Of a DNA stretch of 64,000 bases, positions 36,056 to 44,624 are shown in pieces. Each line of letters opens with the position of its first letter. The stretch's first letter is position 1. Location: NCBI GenBank assembly GCA_963732095.1, contig CAVSZA010000054.1:308433-372432 (forward strand). Reading direction: 5' to 3'. The position numbers were made by a program, and so were the translations under genes. The DNA comes from AP-15 sp963732095. GTDB lineage: Bacteria > Pseudomonadota > Alphaproteobacteria > ATCC43930 > CGMCC-115725. The notes under the pieces are model-generated. The model was not told where the DNA came from and did no database searches. It saw only the letters and a list, made by a program, of their open reading frames with translations.

Positions 36056-38383
36056 ATGAGGCTATTCGTGCGGCGCCGCAGCTTTGGCATTCAGGCACGG
36101 CTCACGATGTTGGCAGTCGTGACTGCGCTGCCGCTCGTCGCGTTCGCGAGTTTCGCGATCCTCCGCGTGGTCGATGATGAGCGAACGCAGATCCAGCTAG
36201 ACGTCAAGCAGCGAGTCGAAGATCTGCTTGCGGACGTAGACCGCCAGGTCAGCGCGATCCAAGCGGAGCTTCAGGTCCTCGCGGTATCGCCTAGCTTGCG
36301 TGACGGCGACTTCGCAGCCTTTGACCAACAGATGCGCGCCGCTCTTACGATCCGCGGAACGTCCATCGTCCTGCACGACACGAAAGGACAGCAACTCCTT
36401 AGCACGAACCGGCCGTTCGGCGAACCGCTCCCTCGCGCGACCAATACCGAAATGCACGACCGCGTCGTTGCGGCGGGTCAGCCCCAGATTTCCGATCTGA
36501 TCATGGGTGCCGTGTTGCGCCGGCCGATCCTGGTGGCGGGAGTGCCGGTTTTCCGAGACGGGCAGGTCGTTTACGTATTGGCAATGGGGCTCGGCCCTGA
36601 GGTTTTGTCGACGCTGCTGAAGGAGCAGAGTTTTTCGCCCGATTGGACGGTCGGGATCTTCGATCGCAAGGGCGTCATTGTGGCGCGCAATCGTGAGTTG
36701 GATCGGTTTCTCGGCAAGCAGGTTTCGCCGACGCTTTTGGAAGCGATGCGCGAGCCGGCGGAGAACTGGTTTCCCAGTATCACGAGTGAAGGCATCCCCG
36801 TATATTCGACCTTCCGGCGCTCACCGATCACCGGGTGGACCGTAGCGATCGGTCTGCCCAGGGAATTTGTCAACGCTCCTATTCGCCGCGCGCGATTGCT
36901 GGCCTTTGGCGGCGGCGCAGCAGTGCTCGCCTTGAGCCTTGTCCTGGGTTGGTGGATGGCTCGGGCGATCCGGCGGCCAGTCGAAGCGCTCACCGCCGCC
37001 ACCAAGGCGTTAGGCAGGGGTGAGCCGGTCGATTCATTGAGCTGCGGCGTGCGCGAACTGGAGGATGTCGCCAATGAGCTTCGCAATGCCGCCGCGGCGC
37101 TGGCGCGCAACCGCGAGGAGCTAGAGGGCACGGTAGAAGGACGCACCCGGGAGCTTGCCGCAGCGAATGAACGGCTCCGGGCCGAGATCGACGCTCGCGA
37201 GCAGGCGCAATCGGCGCTGCTGCAGGCCCAAAAGATGGAGGCGATGGGTCAGCTGACCGGCGGTGTTGCGCATGACTTCAACAATCTCCTGACCGCCGTT
37301 TCCGGTTCTTTGGCGCTGCTCGAGCCGCGGATTTCCGACGAGAGGAGCTTGCGGCTCCTGCATACGGCGCAACGCGGCGCATCCCAGGGCGCCAAGCTCA
37401 CCGAATCGCTGCTCGCATTCGCTCGTAAGCAGCGCCTCAACCCGATCCCGGCCGACCTCAACTCCATCATCGTCGAGATGACCGAGATGCTGCGCCGCTC
37501 GATCGGTCCAGCTGTCGAGATCCGGCATGCTTTGGCGAGCGAGCTCTGGCGGGTTCTGGTCGATACCAGTCAGATCGAGACGGCGCTGCTCAACGTCACC
37601 CTCAACGCGCGCGACGCCATGCCGGGCGGCGGCATGGTGCTTATAGAAACGGCGAACATCAGCGCGTCAAGCAAGGAATTGCCGGAAGAGATCGCACGCC
37701 AGGACTGTGTGCTCGTGTCGGTGCGCGACACGGGAACCGGGATGAGCCCCGAAGTCTTGGAGCGAGCTTTCGAGCCGTTCTTTACGACCAAGGAGGTCGG
37801 CAAGGGAACGGGATTGGGTCTGTCGATGGTGTTCGGCGTGGTCCGGCAATCCGGTGGGACGGTGCGCATTCACAGTCGCCTGCGCGAGGGGACCACCGTG
37901 CAGATCTATCTGCCCCGCGCCATCGAGACCGCGACCTTCGGCACAGGCCGCGCGAGGCCGGCCCACGCGGCAGGGGGAGCTCACATCCTCGTCGTCGACG
38001 ACGACCCCGACGTCCGCTGGATCATCGCTCAGGATTTGCAGGAGAGCGGGTATGTGGTCACGGAGGCGGATAGCGGCCGCGCCGCGTTGACGATCCTCGA
38101 GCGGGACACGCCCTGCGACCTGATGGTCGCGGATCTGGTGATGCCCGGGCTGTCGGGATTGGACACCTTGCGTCTGGCGCGCCGCACCCGGCCCGACCTC
38201 AAGGTGCTGTTCGCCAGCGGTTATGCGGATCTGTCGCGCTTTGGGGACACTTTGGGCAGCTACTCCCTACTCAAGAAACCGTTCAAGCCAGAAACCTTGG
38301 CCGAAGCGGTTCAGACCGCACTTCAACGGGTTTCTTCGGACGAGGCGGGCAATGTCGTGCCGCTGCGGCGCGATCAGCTGTGA
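36056..38383 (+). CDS. Hybrid sensor histidine kinase/response regulator with extracytoplasmic Cache-type sensor
   Basis: A 775-residue protein. Helix 1 lies near residues 14-36 and helix 2 near 280-300, enclosing a periplasmic sensor of double-Cache type. A HAMP-like and coiled-coil linker follows. The HisKA box MGQLTGGVAHDFNNLLTAVS contains the phospho-His near 406, and the ATPase has N, G1 and G2 boxes (NVTLNARDAMPGGG, DTGTGMSPEV, GKGTGLGLSMVFGV). The receiver (HILVVDDDPDVRWII) has its phospho-Asp near 692 in VADLVMPGLSG. GGAGG precedes the ATG. No output regulator or target gene is adjacent, so the ligand is unknown. Confidence 0.9.
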   Translation: MRLFVRRRSFGIQARLTMLAVVTALPLVAFASFAILRVVDDERTQIQLDVKQRVEDLLADVDRQVSAIQAELQVLAVSPSLRDGDFAAFDQQMRAALTIRGTSIVLHDTKGQQLLSTNRPFGEPLPRATNTEMHDRVVAAGQPQISDLIMGAVLRRPILVAGVPVFRDGQVVYVLAMGLGPEVLSTLLKEQSFSPDWTVGIFDRKGVIVARNRELDRFLGKQVSPTLLEAMREPAENWFPSITSEGIPVYSTFRRSPITGWTVAIGLPREFVNAPIRRARLLAFGGGAAVLALSLVLGWWMARAIRRPVEALTAATKALGRGEPVDSLSCGVRELEDVANELRNAAAALARNREELEGTVEGRTRELAAANERLRAEIDAREQAQSALLQAQKMEAMGQLTGGVAHDFNNLLTAVSGSLALLEPRISDERSLRLLHTAQRGASQGAKLTESLLAFARKQRLNPIPADLNSIIVEMTEMLRRSIGPAVEIRHALASELWRVLVDTSQIETALLNVTLNARDAMPGGGMVLIETANISASSKELPEEIARQDCVLVSVRDTGTGMSPEVLERAFEPFFTTKEVGKGTGLGLSMVFGVVRQSGGTVRIHSRLREGTTVQIYLPRAIETATFGTGRARPAHAAGGAHILVVDDDPDVRWIIAQDLQESGYVVTEADSGRAALTILERDTPCDLMVADLVMPGLSGLDTLRLARRTRPDLKVLFASGYADLSRFGDTLGSYSLLKKPFKPETLAEAVQTALQRVSSDEAGNVVPLRRDQL

Positions 38384-38503
38384 TCGGGGTTACACGGGCC
38401 GCGACGGGAATTGATCTCCTATCCCAGAAAAAGGAGTTCGCCCTGTCGATCTGGCGTTGCTCGCGCGTCGTCTCGATGTCGACATCATCGAAAGAGTGCA
38501 GCC

Positions 38504-39160
38504 ATGCCAGAGCTTCAGATCATCGGCGCGCCGCAGAGCAATTACGTCTGGGTCAGCCGCATCGCGTGCCACGAGAAGGGTGTGCCGTACACCTTAGTAC
38601 CGATCATGCCGCACACGGCCGAGGTCGAGGCGATCCATCCGCTGGGCAAGATCCCGGCGCTGCGTCACGGCGACCTCACCCTCGCCGAATCCCGCGCGAT
38701 CTGCTTCTACATCGATCACGCATTCGATGGCCCGCCGCTGGTATCGCGGGATCCAGGCGAAGGCGCGCGAACCGAGCAGTGGATCTCGATCGTCAACACG
38801 CATTTCGACGTGCTGGTAGCGCGGCCCTATGTTGGCGCTTACTTCTTCCCGGGCACCTCGGACGGCAGCCCCAACCGCGCGATCATCGAGAGCGCTCTGC
38901 CCAAGCTGGAGACGCAATTCGCGATGCTCGACCGTGCCGTGGCCAAGACCGGCCATCTCGTCGGCAATACCTTCACTCTGGCCGATATGAATGTGCTGCC
39001 GATGCTGTTCTATCTCCACCATTTGCCCGAGAGCGCCGGAATGCTGCGGCGGAATGCGGGTCTGGCGGCCTATTACGAGCGCCATATGGCGCGTCCCAGC
39101 GTCAGAGAAGCGGTTCCACCGCCCTTCCCCGGCCGCTCCTCCTGGGCCGCCGAAGGCTGA
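38504..39160 (+). CDS. Glutathione S-transferase family protein
   Basis: A 218-residue GST-like protein with a thioredoxin-fold N-terminus. It carries QSNYVWVSRIACHEKGVPYT, the cis-Pro segment HPLGKIPALRHGD and the glutathione-binding LAESRAICFYIDH. The helical C-terminal domain has the N-capping motif FTLADMNVLPML. The ATG at 38504 is the family start; the frame is open further upstream but not conserved-looking. Its substrate is unknown. Confidence 0.85.
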   Translation: MPELQIIGAPQSNYVWVSRIACHEKGVPYTLVPIMPHTAEVEAIHPLGKIPALRHGDLTLAESRAICFYIDHAFDGPPLVSRDPGEGARTEQWISIVNTHFDVLVARPYVGAYFFPGTSDGSPNRAIIESALPKLETQFAMLDRAVAKTGHLVGNTFTLADMNVLPMLFYLHHLPESAGMLRRNAGLAAYYERHMARPSVREAVPPPFPGRSSWAAEG

Positions 39161-39176
39161 TCACGGAGATTGGGCC

Positions 39177-39542
39177 ATGCGTTACATGTTTTTGGTCTAC
39201 AGCCGCGAGAGAGACTTCGCCGAGGCCTCGGCACAGGATAGGGAGCAGGTCAAAGCGGGGCATTGGGCGGTGATGGACGAAAGCCGGAGGAAGGGCGTGT
39301 TCATCGCCGGCGAGCCGCTGCAGCCGACCGCGACGGCAACGACGGTCCGCAAGGAGGACGGCAGACCGCTCGTCCTTGACGGTCCCTTCGCCGAGACCAA
39401 GGAACAGCTCGCGGGATACTACATCCTCGACTGCGAGAACCTCGACGAAGCAATCGCTTGGGCGGCAAAGATCCCGACCTCGTGCAAGGGCGAAGAAGGC
39501 TGCATCGAGATCCGCCCGATCGCCAGCATCCCCCCACGCTAA
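39177..39542 (+). CDS. DGPF/YCII-domain protein
   Basis: A 121-residue protein with the defining motif LVLDGPFAETKEQLAGYYIL and N-terminal RYMFLVYSRERDF. The fold is a ferredoxin-like dimer of unknown activity. Genes of this kind pair with ECF42 sigma factors, and one begins 19 bases downstream here. GGAG lies before the ATG at 39177. Confidence 0.87.
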   Translation: MRYMFLVYSRERDFAEASAQDREQVKAGHWAVMDESRRKGVFIAGEPLQPTATATTVRKEDGRPLVLDGPFAETKEQLAGYYILDCENLDEAIAWAAKIPTSCKGEEGCIEIRPIASIPPR

Positions 39543-39560
39543 GAGCTTCGCCGGGGACCA

Positions 39561-40814
39561 ATGGTGCCGCCGATCGAAGTTTCCGCCTCGGCGGAAGCGG
39601 TATTTCGCCGCGAGCACGGCCGGATCATCGCCAGCCTGATCCGGCTGTGCGGCTCCTTCGATCGCGCCGAGGAGGCGATGCAGGAAGCGTTCGCGGCGGC
39701 GCTGCGCCATTGGGTCGAGCGCGGCGTTCCGGACAACCCTGCCGCATGGATCACGACGGCGGCCTACCGCAAACTGATCGACGCAAAGCGGCGCGAACGC
39801 ACGCGGCGGGAGAAACAAACTCTGCTGGAGCAGGAAATCGCAATCGAGGCGACCGAGGATCCCGTGCTACCCGAGGCGCTGTCTCGCGAAATTCCGGATG
39901 ATCGGTTGCGGCTGATCTTCACCTGTTGCCATCCCGCCCTCAACCGCGAGGCCCAGATCGCTTTGACCTTGCGGACTCTCTGCGGGCTTTCGACGGCTGA
40001 GATTGCGCGCGCCTTTCTCGTTCCGGAGCCGACCCTGGCGCAGCGGCTGGTGCGCGCCAAACGCAAGATCCAGGATGCCCGCATTCCCTACGAGGTGCCG
40101 TCTGACGATGCCTTGCCCGAACGCCGGGCCGCGGTCCAGGCGGTCATCTATCTGATCTTTAACGAAGGCTATACCGCGACCGCGGGGGATGCGCTGATCC
40201 GGCGCGAACTGTGTTCCGAAGCCATCCGCCTAGGACGCGTGCTGTGTGCGATCGATGCAAATGACCCCGAAGGGCTGGGCCTGCTGGCGCTGATGCTGCT
40301 GCACGACTCGCGCCGACAGGCGCGGGTCGACGACTCAGGCGCCCTCGTTACGCTGGAAGAGCAGGACCGCTCGCGGTGGGACCGGCCAGAGATCGAGGAA
40401 GGTCGGGGTCTCGTGGATGCGGCGCTGCGGATGGGCCGGGTCGGGCCCTACCAGCTGCAGGCGGCGATTGCGGCATTGCACGCCGAAGCCGTCAGCCCGG
40501 TTGATACCGACTGGCGGCAGATTGCCGCGCTCTACGGCGTATTGGCGCGGCTTCAACCCAGCCCTGTGGTGCGGCTGAATGGCGCCGTCGCGATCGGGAT
40601 GAGCGAAGGACCGGGTCGTGGGCTGGCGCTTATCGACGAGCTCGGGGCCGCCGGGGAGCTCGATCGGTATCACCTGTTCCACGCCGCCCGCGCCGACATG
40701 CTGCGCCGGCTCGGCTCCTTCGAGGCCGCGGCAGAAGCGTATCGGCGTGCTCTCGCGTTGATGGCCAACGGCGTCGAGCGCGCCTATCTCGAGCGCCGCC
40801 TCGCCGCACTCTGA
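39561..40814 (+). CDS. ECF42-type RNA polymerase sigma factor with DUF6596/TPR-like extension
   Basis: A 417-residue sigma factor. Region 2 has REHGRIIASLIRLCGSFDRA and PDNPAAWITTAAYRKLIDAK; region 4 has LRTLCGLSTAEIARAFLVPE and QRLVRAKRKIQDARI. The remaining C-terminal about 220 residues (AVIYLIFNEGYTATAGDALI onward) are a helical extension characteristic of ECF42, which replaces a classical anti-sigma factor in control. It probably drives its own DGPF gene upstream. No anti-sigma gene is present. Confidence 0.88.
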   Translation: MVPPIEVSASAEAVFRREHGRIIASLIRLCGSFDRAEEAMQEAFAAALRHWVERGVPDNPAAWITTAAYRKLIDAKRRERTRREKQTLLEQEIAIEATEDPVLPEALSREIPDDRLRLIFTCCHPALNREAQIALTLRTLCGLSTAEIARAFLVPEPTLAQRLVRAKRKIQDARIPYEVPSDDALPERRAAVQAVIYLIFNEGYTATAGDALIRRELCSEAIRLGRVLCAIDANDPEGLGLLALMLLHDSRRQARVDDSGALVTLEEQDRSRWDRPEIEEGRGLVDAALRMGRVGPYQLQAAIAALHAEAVSPVDTDWRQIAALYGVLARLQPSPVVRLNGAVAIGMSEGPGRGLALIDELGAAGELDRYHLFHAARADMLRRLGSFEAAAEAYRRALALMANGVERAYLERRLAAL

Positions 40815-40818
40815 GATT

Positions 40819-41559
40819 TCAGTTGTGTCTTGCCGAACACGGCCGGATCGCCGCCGGCAATGCTGGGGCGGCTGCCGGCTCGAAGACGGCGAGATAGGTG
40901 TTGTCCTGGAGATCGTAGAACGCCGTCTGACGATAGCCGCCGGCCGCCAATTCGCAGCGCAAGAGATCGGGCGGGGTGCCATGCGAAGCGGTCTCCTTGC
41001 GCGCGTCGATCACCGCCACCCGGGCGCCGGGCCGCAATGCCGAGCGCAAGTTCCACAGCAACCCAAAGGGCTGCGTGACCTCGTGGTACATGTGGACGAG
41101 GAGGGCGAGATCGAGCGATCCCGGGGCCAGGCGAGGGTCGTGCGGCTCGCCGCGGACGAGAGTGACCGAGCCGGCGAGCCCTTCGGCGTCGACCCGACGG
41201 GCCAAGCGGTCGAGGTAGTCGGGGATGACGTCCTCGGCGAAGACATGTCCTTGCGGCCCGACCCGCCGCGCCAGCCGCACCGTGTAATAGCCGCTGCCGG
41301 CGCCGATATCGGCCACGTCTAGGCCGGGTTCTACGTCCAGCAGCCGCATGACCCGCTCCGCCTCGCCCGCCTGGTCGCGCGATTGCTCATCCCTCCACGT
41401 GTCGGTCACGATTCCAGCAACCTTCCGGCTCGGCGCCGGAAATGCACCCGCGGGGACGCCGGGGGGCGCGAGCCCCTCCTGGTAACCGGCCGCGCCCGCT
41501 GCGGGCGGCGACAGGAGGTTCAGCAGCAGCAACGCCAGGACGGCAGATATTTTCTGCAA
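40819..41559 (-). CDS. Exported class I SAM-dependent methyltransferase-like protein
   Basis: A 246-residue protein with an N-terminal signal peptide (MQKISAVLALLLLNLLSPPA, then AGAAG) in front of a methyltransferase core: VADIGAGSGYYTVRLARRVG as motif I, HVFAEDVIPDYLDRLARR, and LDLALLVHMYHEVTQP. Exported SAM-type methyltransferases recur in Proteobacteria, although SAM is cytoplasmic, so the true reaction is unclear. It converges with the sigma-factor gene. Confidence 0.8.
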   Translation of the reverse strand: MQKISAVLALLLLNLLSPPAAGAAGYQEGLAPPGVPAGAFPAPSRKVAGIVTDTWRDEQSRDQAGEAERVMRLLDVEPGLDVADIGAGSGYYTVRLARRVGPQGHVFAEDVIPDYLDRLARRVDAEGLAGSVTLVRGEPHDPRLAPGSLDLALLVHMYHEVTQPFGLLWNLRSALRPGARVAVIDARKETASHGTPPDLLRCELAAGGYRQTAFYDLQDNTYLAVFEPAAAPALPAAIRPCSARHN

Positions 41560-41605
41560 TGCTCCCTCCCGAGGCCACGCTACTAGTCCAACTCGAGCCT
41601 CGTTA

Positions 41606-41733
41606 ACCCTCTCCCCCCGCTGGCCGGGGAGAGGGTAGGGTGAGGGGGGCCGTCGGGCCGGTTCGCGGCTCCGCCCGCCTCACCCTCCCGCTTCGCGGGC
41701 CCCTCCCTCTCCCCCTGAAGGGCGGAGAGGGGC
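41606..41733. repeat. CTCTCCCC-type interspersed palindromic repeat
   Basis: CTCTCCCCCCGCTGGCCGGGGAGAG at its left end and CCCGCTTCGCGGG plus CTCTCCCCCTGAAGGGCGGAGAG at its right end form stems. It is related to the elements at 32290 and 46169. It lies between divergent genes, upstream of nudC. Confidence 0.75.
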
Positions 41734-41787
41734 TCTTGTAAGGTCCTGTCCTTGCCGCCGCGCGGGCGGCTGTGCCAGTGTGTCCGA

Positions 41788-42756
41788 ATGCGAGCGCCCA
41801 ATTTCTATTCTCATGCCGGCTTCGAGCGCGCCGGTCTGCGCCGCCGGGATACGACATGGATCCTCGAACGGATTGCCGATCCCGGCAGCCTCTTTGTGCC
41901 GGTCTGGCGCAATCAGAACCTGGTGCTCGAGCTCGACGGCGGTGAGCCGCGCGCGGCGCTGCTCCAGTCGGCCGGCATTTCCGAGATTTTTGGTGTGAGC
42001 GAGGAGCGGCTCGTCAGCGGCGAGATGGTGTTTCTCGGCGTCATCGAAGAACGCGCGCATTTTGCGCTTGACCTGTCGCCGGTCGAGGCGCCGCTCGACA
42101 TGCTGCGTTCCCCGGCGCTGGCCGCATCGGGTGTCGACGCCGCGACGGTGCGCTTTGCCGATCTGCGCCAGGTCGGGCCGCGCATAAATCGGCACGACGG
42201 GGCGCTGCTGGCGCTCGCCCGCGCGATGATGTTCTGGCATGCTCGGCATCGCTATTGCGGCCTCTGCGGCAATCCGACCCGCAGCGAGGAAGCGGGGCAC
42301 ATGCGCCGCTGCACCGATCCCGCCTGCAATGCCATGCATTTCCCGCGCACCGATCCGGCCGTCATCATGCTGGTCACCGACGGCGATCGCGCGCTCCTCG
42401 GCCGCAATAAGAACTTCCCGTTGCCGGGCATGTACTCGACGCTGGCCGGCTTTGTCGAGCCGGGCGAGAGCCTCGAAGACGCGGTCGCCCGCGAAGTGCG
42501 CGAAGAGACCGGCGTCGAGGTCGGCGCCGTCCATTACCACTCCTCGCAACCCTGGCCCTTTCCCGGCAACATCATGCTCGGCTTTCACGCCGAGGCGCGA
42601 ATGACCGAGATCACGATCGATTACGGCGAGCTGGAAGACGCCCGCTGGTTCACCCGCGACTGGCTGTCGTCGCACCCCGACGACGACAGCTTCCGCATGC
42701 CGCGCCGCGACTTGATCGCCCGCCGCCTGATCGAAGACTGGCTGCACGGGCGGTAG
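41788..42756 (+). CDS. nudC: NAD+ diphosphatase (Nudix hydrolase)
   Basis: The 322-residue protein has the NudC zinc ribbon (YCGLCGN near 157-160, then RRCTDPACNAMHFPR). The Nudix box is GFVEPGESLEDAVAREVREE followed by TGVEVG. The NudC-specific SQPWPFPGNIM motif lies downstream. It cleaves NADH/NAD+ to NMN and AMP and in other bacteria removes NAD caps from RNA. The ATG at 41788 gives the usual domain start. A diverged copy of its last 86 codons lies at 44346-44607. Confidence 0.92.
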   Translation: MRAPNFYSHAGFERAGLRRRDTTWILERIADPGSLFVPVWRNQNLVLELDGGEPRAALLQSAGISEIFGVSEERLVSGEMVFLGVIEERAHFALDLSPVEAPLDMLRSPALAASGVDAATVRFADLRQVGPRINRHDGALLALARAMMFWHARHRYCGLCGNPTRSEEAGHMRRCTDPACNAMHFPRTDPAVIMLVTDGDRALLGRNKNFPLPGMYSTLAGFVEPGESLEDAVAREVREETGVEVGAVHYHSSQPWPFPGNIMLGFHAEARMTEITIDYGELEDARWFTRDWLSSHPDDDSFRMPRRDLIARRLIEDWLHGR

Positions 42757-43370
42757 CTCTCAGACACCTTTATAAGCACAACGGGACGTCATCCGACGCA
42801 CGGCTGTTTTTGCTGTTCTTTGCAGCGCATGATCAGCCATCGAGGTCTCGTTCTTCGCGGAAATCCTGGGCCGCCAACGGCTCGACGACCGAAAGAACAG
42901 CCAGGTCGCTTGCTGTTCTTCGCTGTTTTCGTTGAGAAACAGCACAATCACAAAGGTAGTCCTTACTGCCAGTAACAGTTTCAGCACGGTGCGTGATGAG
43001 ATAAGAGACGCATATTGGCAACGGTACCATAACCGTTACTCTTTGTCAATTTGACAAACCCTTTGGCGCGATCCAGGCATGCTCAATCATACGAATGAGT
43101 CACTACAGCTTTCGACAGAGGATGAAAGCCTTACGCGCCTGCAATCCCGGAATGTCGCAAATGGGTGGAAAGCGGACCAATACTGGGGGAGGATGGCATG
43201 CATCGCAGGCTTAAACAATGGGCTCAGCAGTTCGTCCGCGACCGCGGATTACCCTAAATCGGATAGTTCACCTTCTTGTAGTTTGTGTTGCTATCAATAC
43301 GCAAAAATGCGATAGTCGCTCACGGATGCCCGAATCCGGGAATGTCGGTTCTAACACAAGGAGGTGCCTC
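42757..43370. other. AT-richer stretch without a convincing gene
   Basis: About 610 bases after nudC. TGCTGTTCTT occurs at 42811 and 42911, and a 13-base word TCCSGGAATGTCG recurs near 43145 and 43336. Short frames at 42760-42987 (minus) and 43079-43315 (plus) have no start signal or motif. It looks like inserted or decayed DNA. Confidence 0.45.
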
Positions 43371-44156
43371 GTGAAACGCACCGCATGTGGGCTGCTGCTA
43401 AGTATTCTTCTCGTGCCTTCGGTGGCTCTTGCTGACATCATTTTTAATGCCCATAGTCTAGTGCCGAATAAAATGATGTGCATTTATTGTGCCGGACCGT
43501 GGTTTAGGATTGGGTTCGGAGACCTCTCTCTCAGGTACAATACTATTTCTCGTAATTTTTACACGGCTGAAAGCACCATATTTTCACCATTCGGCGGCTG
43601 GGGCTGCGGCGTGAAGGAAACAACGAGTAATTATTGCGACTGGCTTGGTACACTACCAACGAAGTCAACTGCCTTTTGCGTATCCGATGTGCCCGGAGTG
43701 CAGGTAAATTTGACGATCAACCCAGATGGATCGGTGACCAGTGATAAACCGCCGCAACCATGCAATGATTCTGCAGTATTTAGTTTCCTGGGAGAAAGCT
43801 CCCCAGCCGGGCAACAACCAGCCGGGCAACAACCAGCCGGGCAACAATACGAAGGTGCTTATCGGTTTGCGGGTAGCGCCAACGAGAAGGTTACGGTGAC
43901 GCTTGATCGTGACCCCGCGAGAGGCAGCGAGGGCGAGGTCGCGCAACTGACCCTCAGCGCTGATGGAGCAAGTATGGAAAGCAGGGTAGGCACCGTGCCG
44001 ATAACTTTCACAGCCAATTTGCCAAAAAGCGGAAATTACGAAGTTACGGTGGCCTATCCCCCGGCTGACACTCCCAACCCATTCCGGGGCTATTACCAGT
44101 TGGACGTGACAGCGCCCAATGGCGAGCCCCTTATGCTGGAACCGGTCAATCCTTAA
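43371..44156 (+). CDS. Exported protein with PAGQQ repeats and PPC-like C-terminal domain
   Basis: A near-perfect Shine-Dalgarno AAGGAGGTG precedes the GTG at 43371. The 261-residue product has a signal peptide (KRTACGLLLSILLVPSVALA), then a Cys-rich domain (MMCIYCAG, GWGCGV, NYCDW, FCVSDV, QPCND). A linker of three PAGQQ copies leads into a beta-sandwich resembling pre-peptidase C-terminal domains (YRFAGSANEKVTVTLDRD, SGNYEVTVAYPP, YYQLDVTAP). AT-rich codons contrast with flanking genes. I do not recognise the N-terminal domain; export is likely, function unknown. Confidence 0.7.
   Translation: MKRTACGLLLSILLVPSVALADIIFNAHSLVPNKMMCIYCAGPWFRIGFGDLSLRYNTISRNFYTAESTIFSPFGGWGCGVKETTSNYCDWLGTLPTKSTAFCVSDVPGVQVNLTINPDGSVTSDKPPQPCNDSAVFSFLGESSPAGQQPAGQQPAGQQYEGAYRFAGSANEKVTVTLDRDPARGSEGEVAQLTLSADGASMESRVGTVPITFTANLPKSGNYEVTVAYPPADTPNPFRGYYQLDVTAPNGEPLMLEPVNP
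43803..43847 (+). repeat. Three tandem 15-bp units encoding PAGQQ
   Basis: Three identical copies of CCAGCCGGGCAACAA, in frame in the linker of the exported protein. Perfect identity suggests recent slippage. Confidence 0.9.
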
Positions 44157-44345
44157 GGCGCGGGATCGCCGACCACGGGGGAAAAGCTGGAGCTTGGGAC
44201 GTTTAGCCGGGGACCGTACATCGGCCAGCTTTCGGAGCGCGACGGCCAATCAGTCCGCAGGCGTGCAATGGCCGCTCAGGGTCGTATTGCGACATCGCGT
44301 TATGGGTTCACGACCTGGCGGCGTACAGTTCGTGCCCAGTGGCGC

Positions 44346-44607
44346 GCGATGTGCGTGAAGAGACCGGGAGGTCGGCGCCGTCCATTACCACTCGTCGCAG
44401 CCCTGGTCCTTCCCGGCTAAAATCATGCTCGGCCTTCCCGCCGGGGCGCTGACCACCGAGATCACCGTCGATTACGGCGAGCTGGAGGATGCCCGTTGGT
44501 GCGAACGCGATTGGCTGCTGTCGCACAAGGGCGGCGATACGTTCAGGATGCCGCGGCTCGATTCGATCGCCCGCCGGCTGATCGAGGACTGGCTGCACGG
44601 CCGCTGA
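44346..44607 (+). pseudogene. Partial, diverged nudC 3'-end copy
   Basis: From VREETG through SPPFPG-like remains to EITVDYGELEDARWCERDWL and IARRLIEDWLHGR, this matches the last 86 codons of nudC at 42497-42756, with about four of five bases the same and a small deletion near 44367. No start or N-terminal part is present. It marks the far edge of the AT-richer block that follows nudC. Confidence 0.85.
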
Positions 44608-44624
44608 CGCTTCGGCCGGGATTT

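Noticed and set aside
42760..42987. 75-codon minus-strand frame after nudC with a hydrophobic start
   Set aside because: No ribosome site, no conserved pattern, and an end that abuts nudC; probably chance in AT-richer DNA.
43145..43348. Repeated TCCSGGAATGTCG words considered as attachment sites
   Set aside because: Only 12 of 13 bases match, neither lies at a block edge, and no integrase is present.
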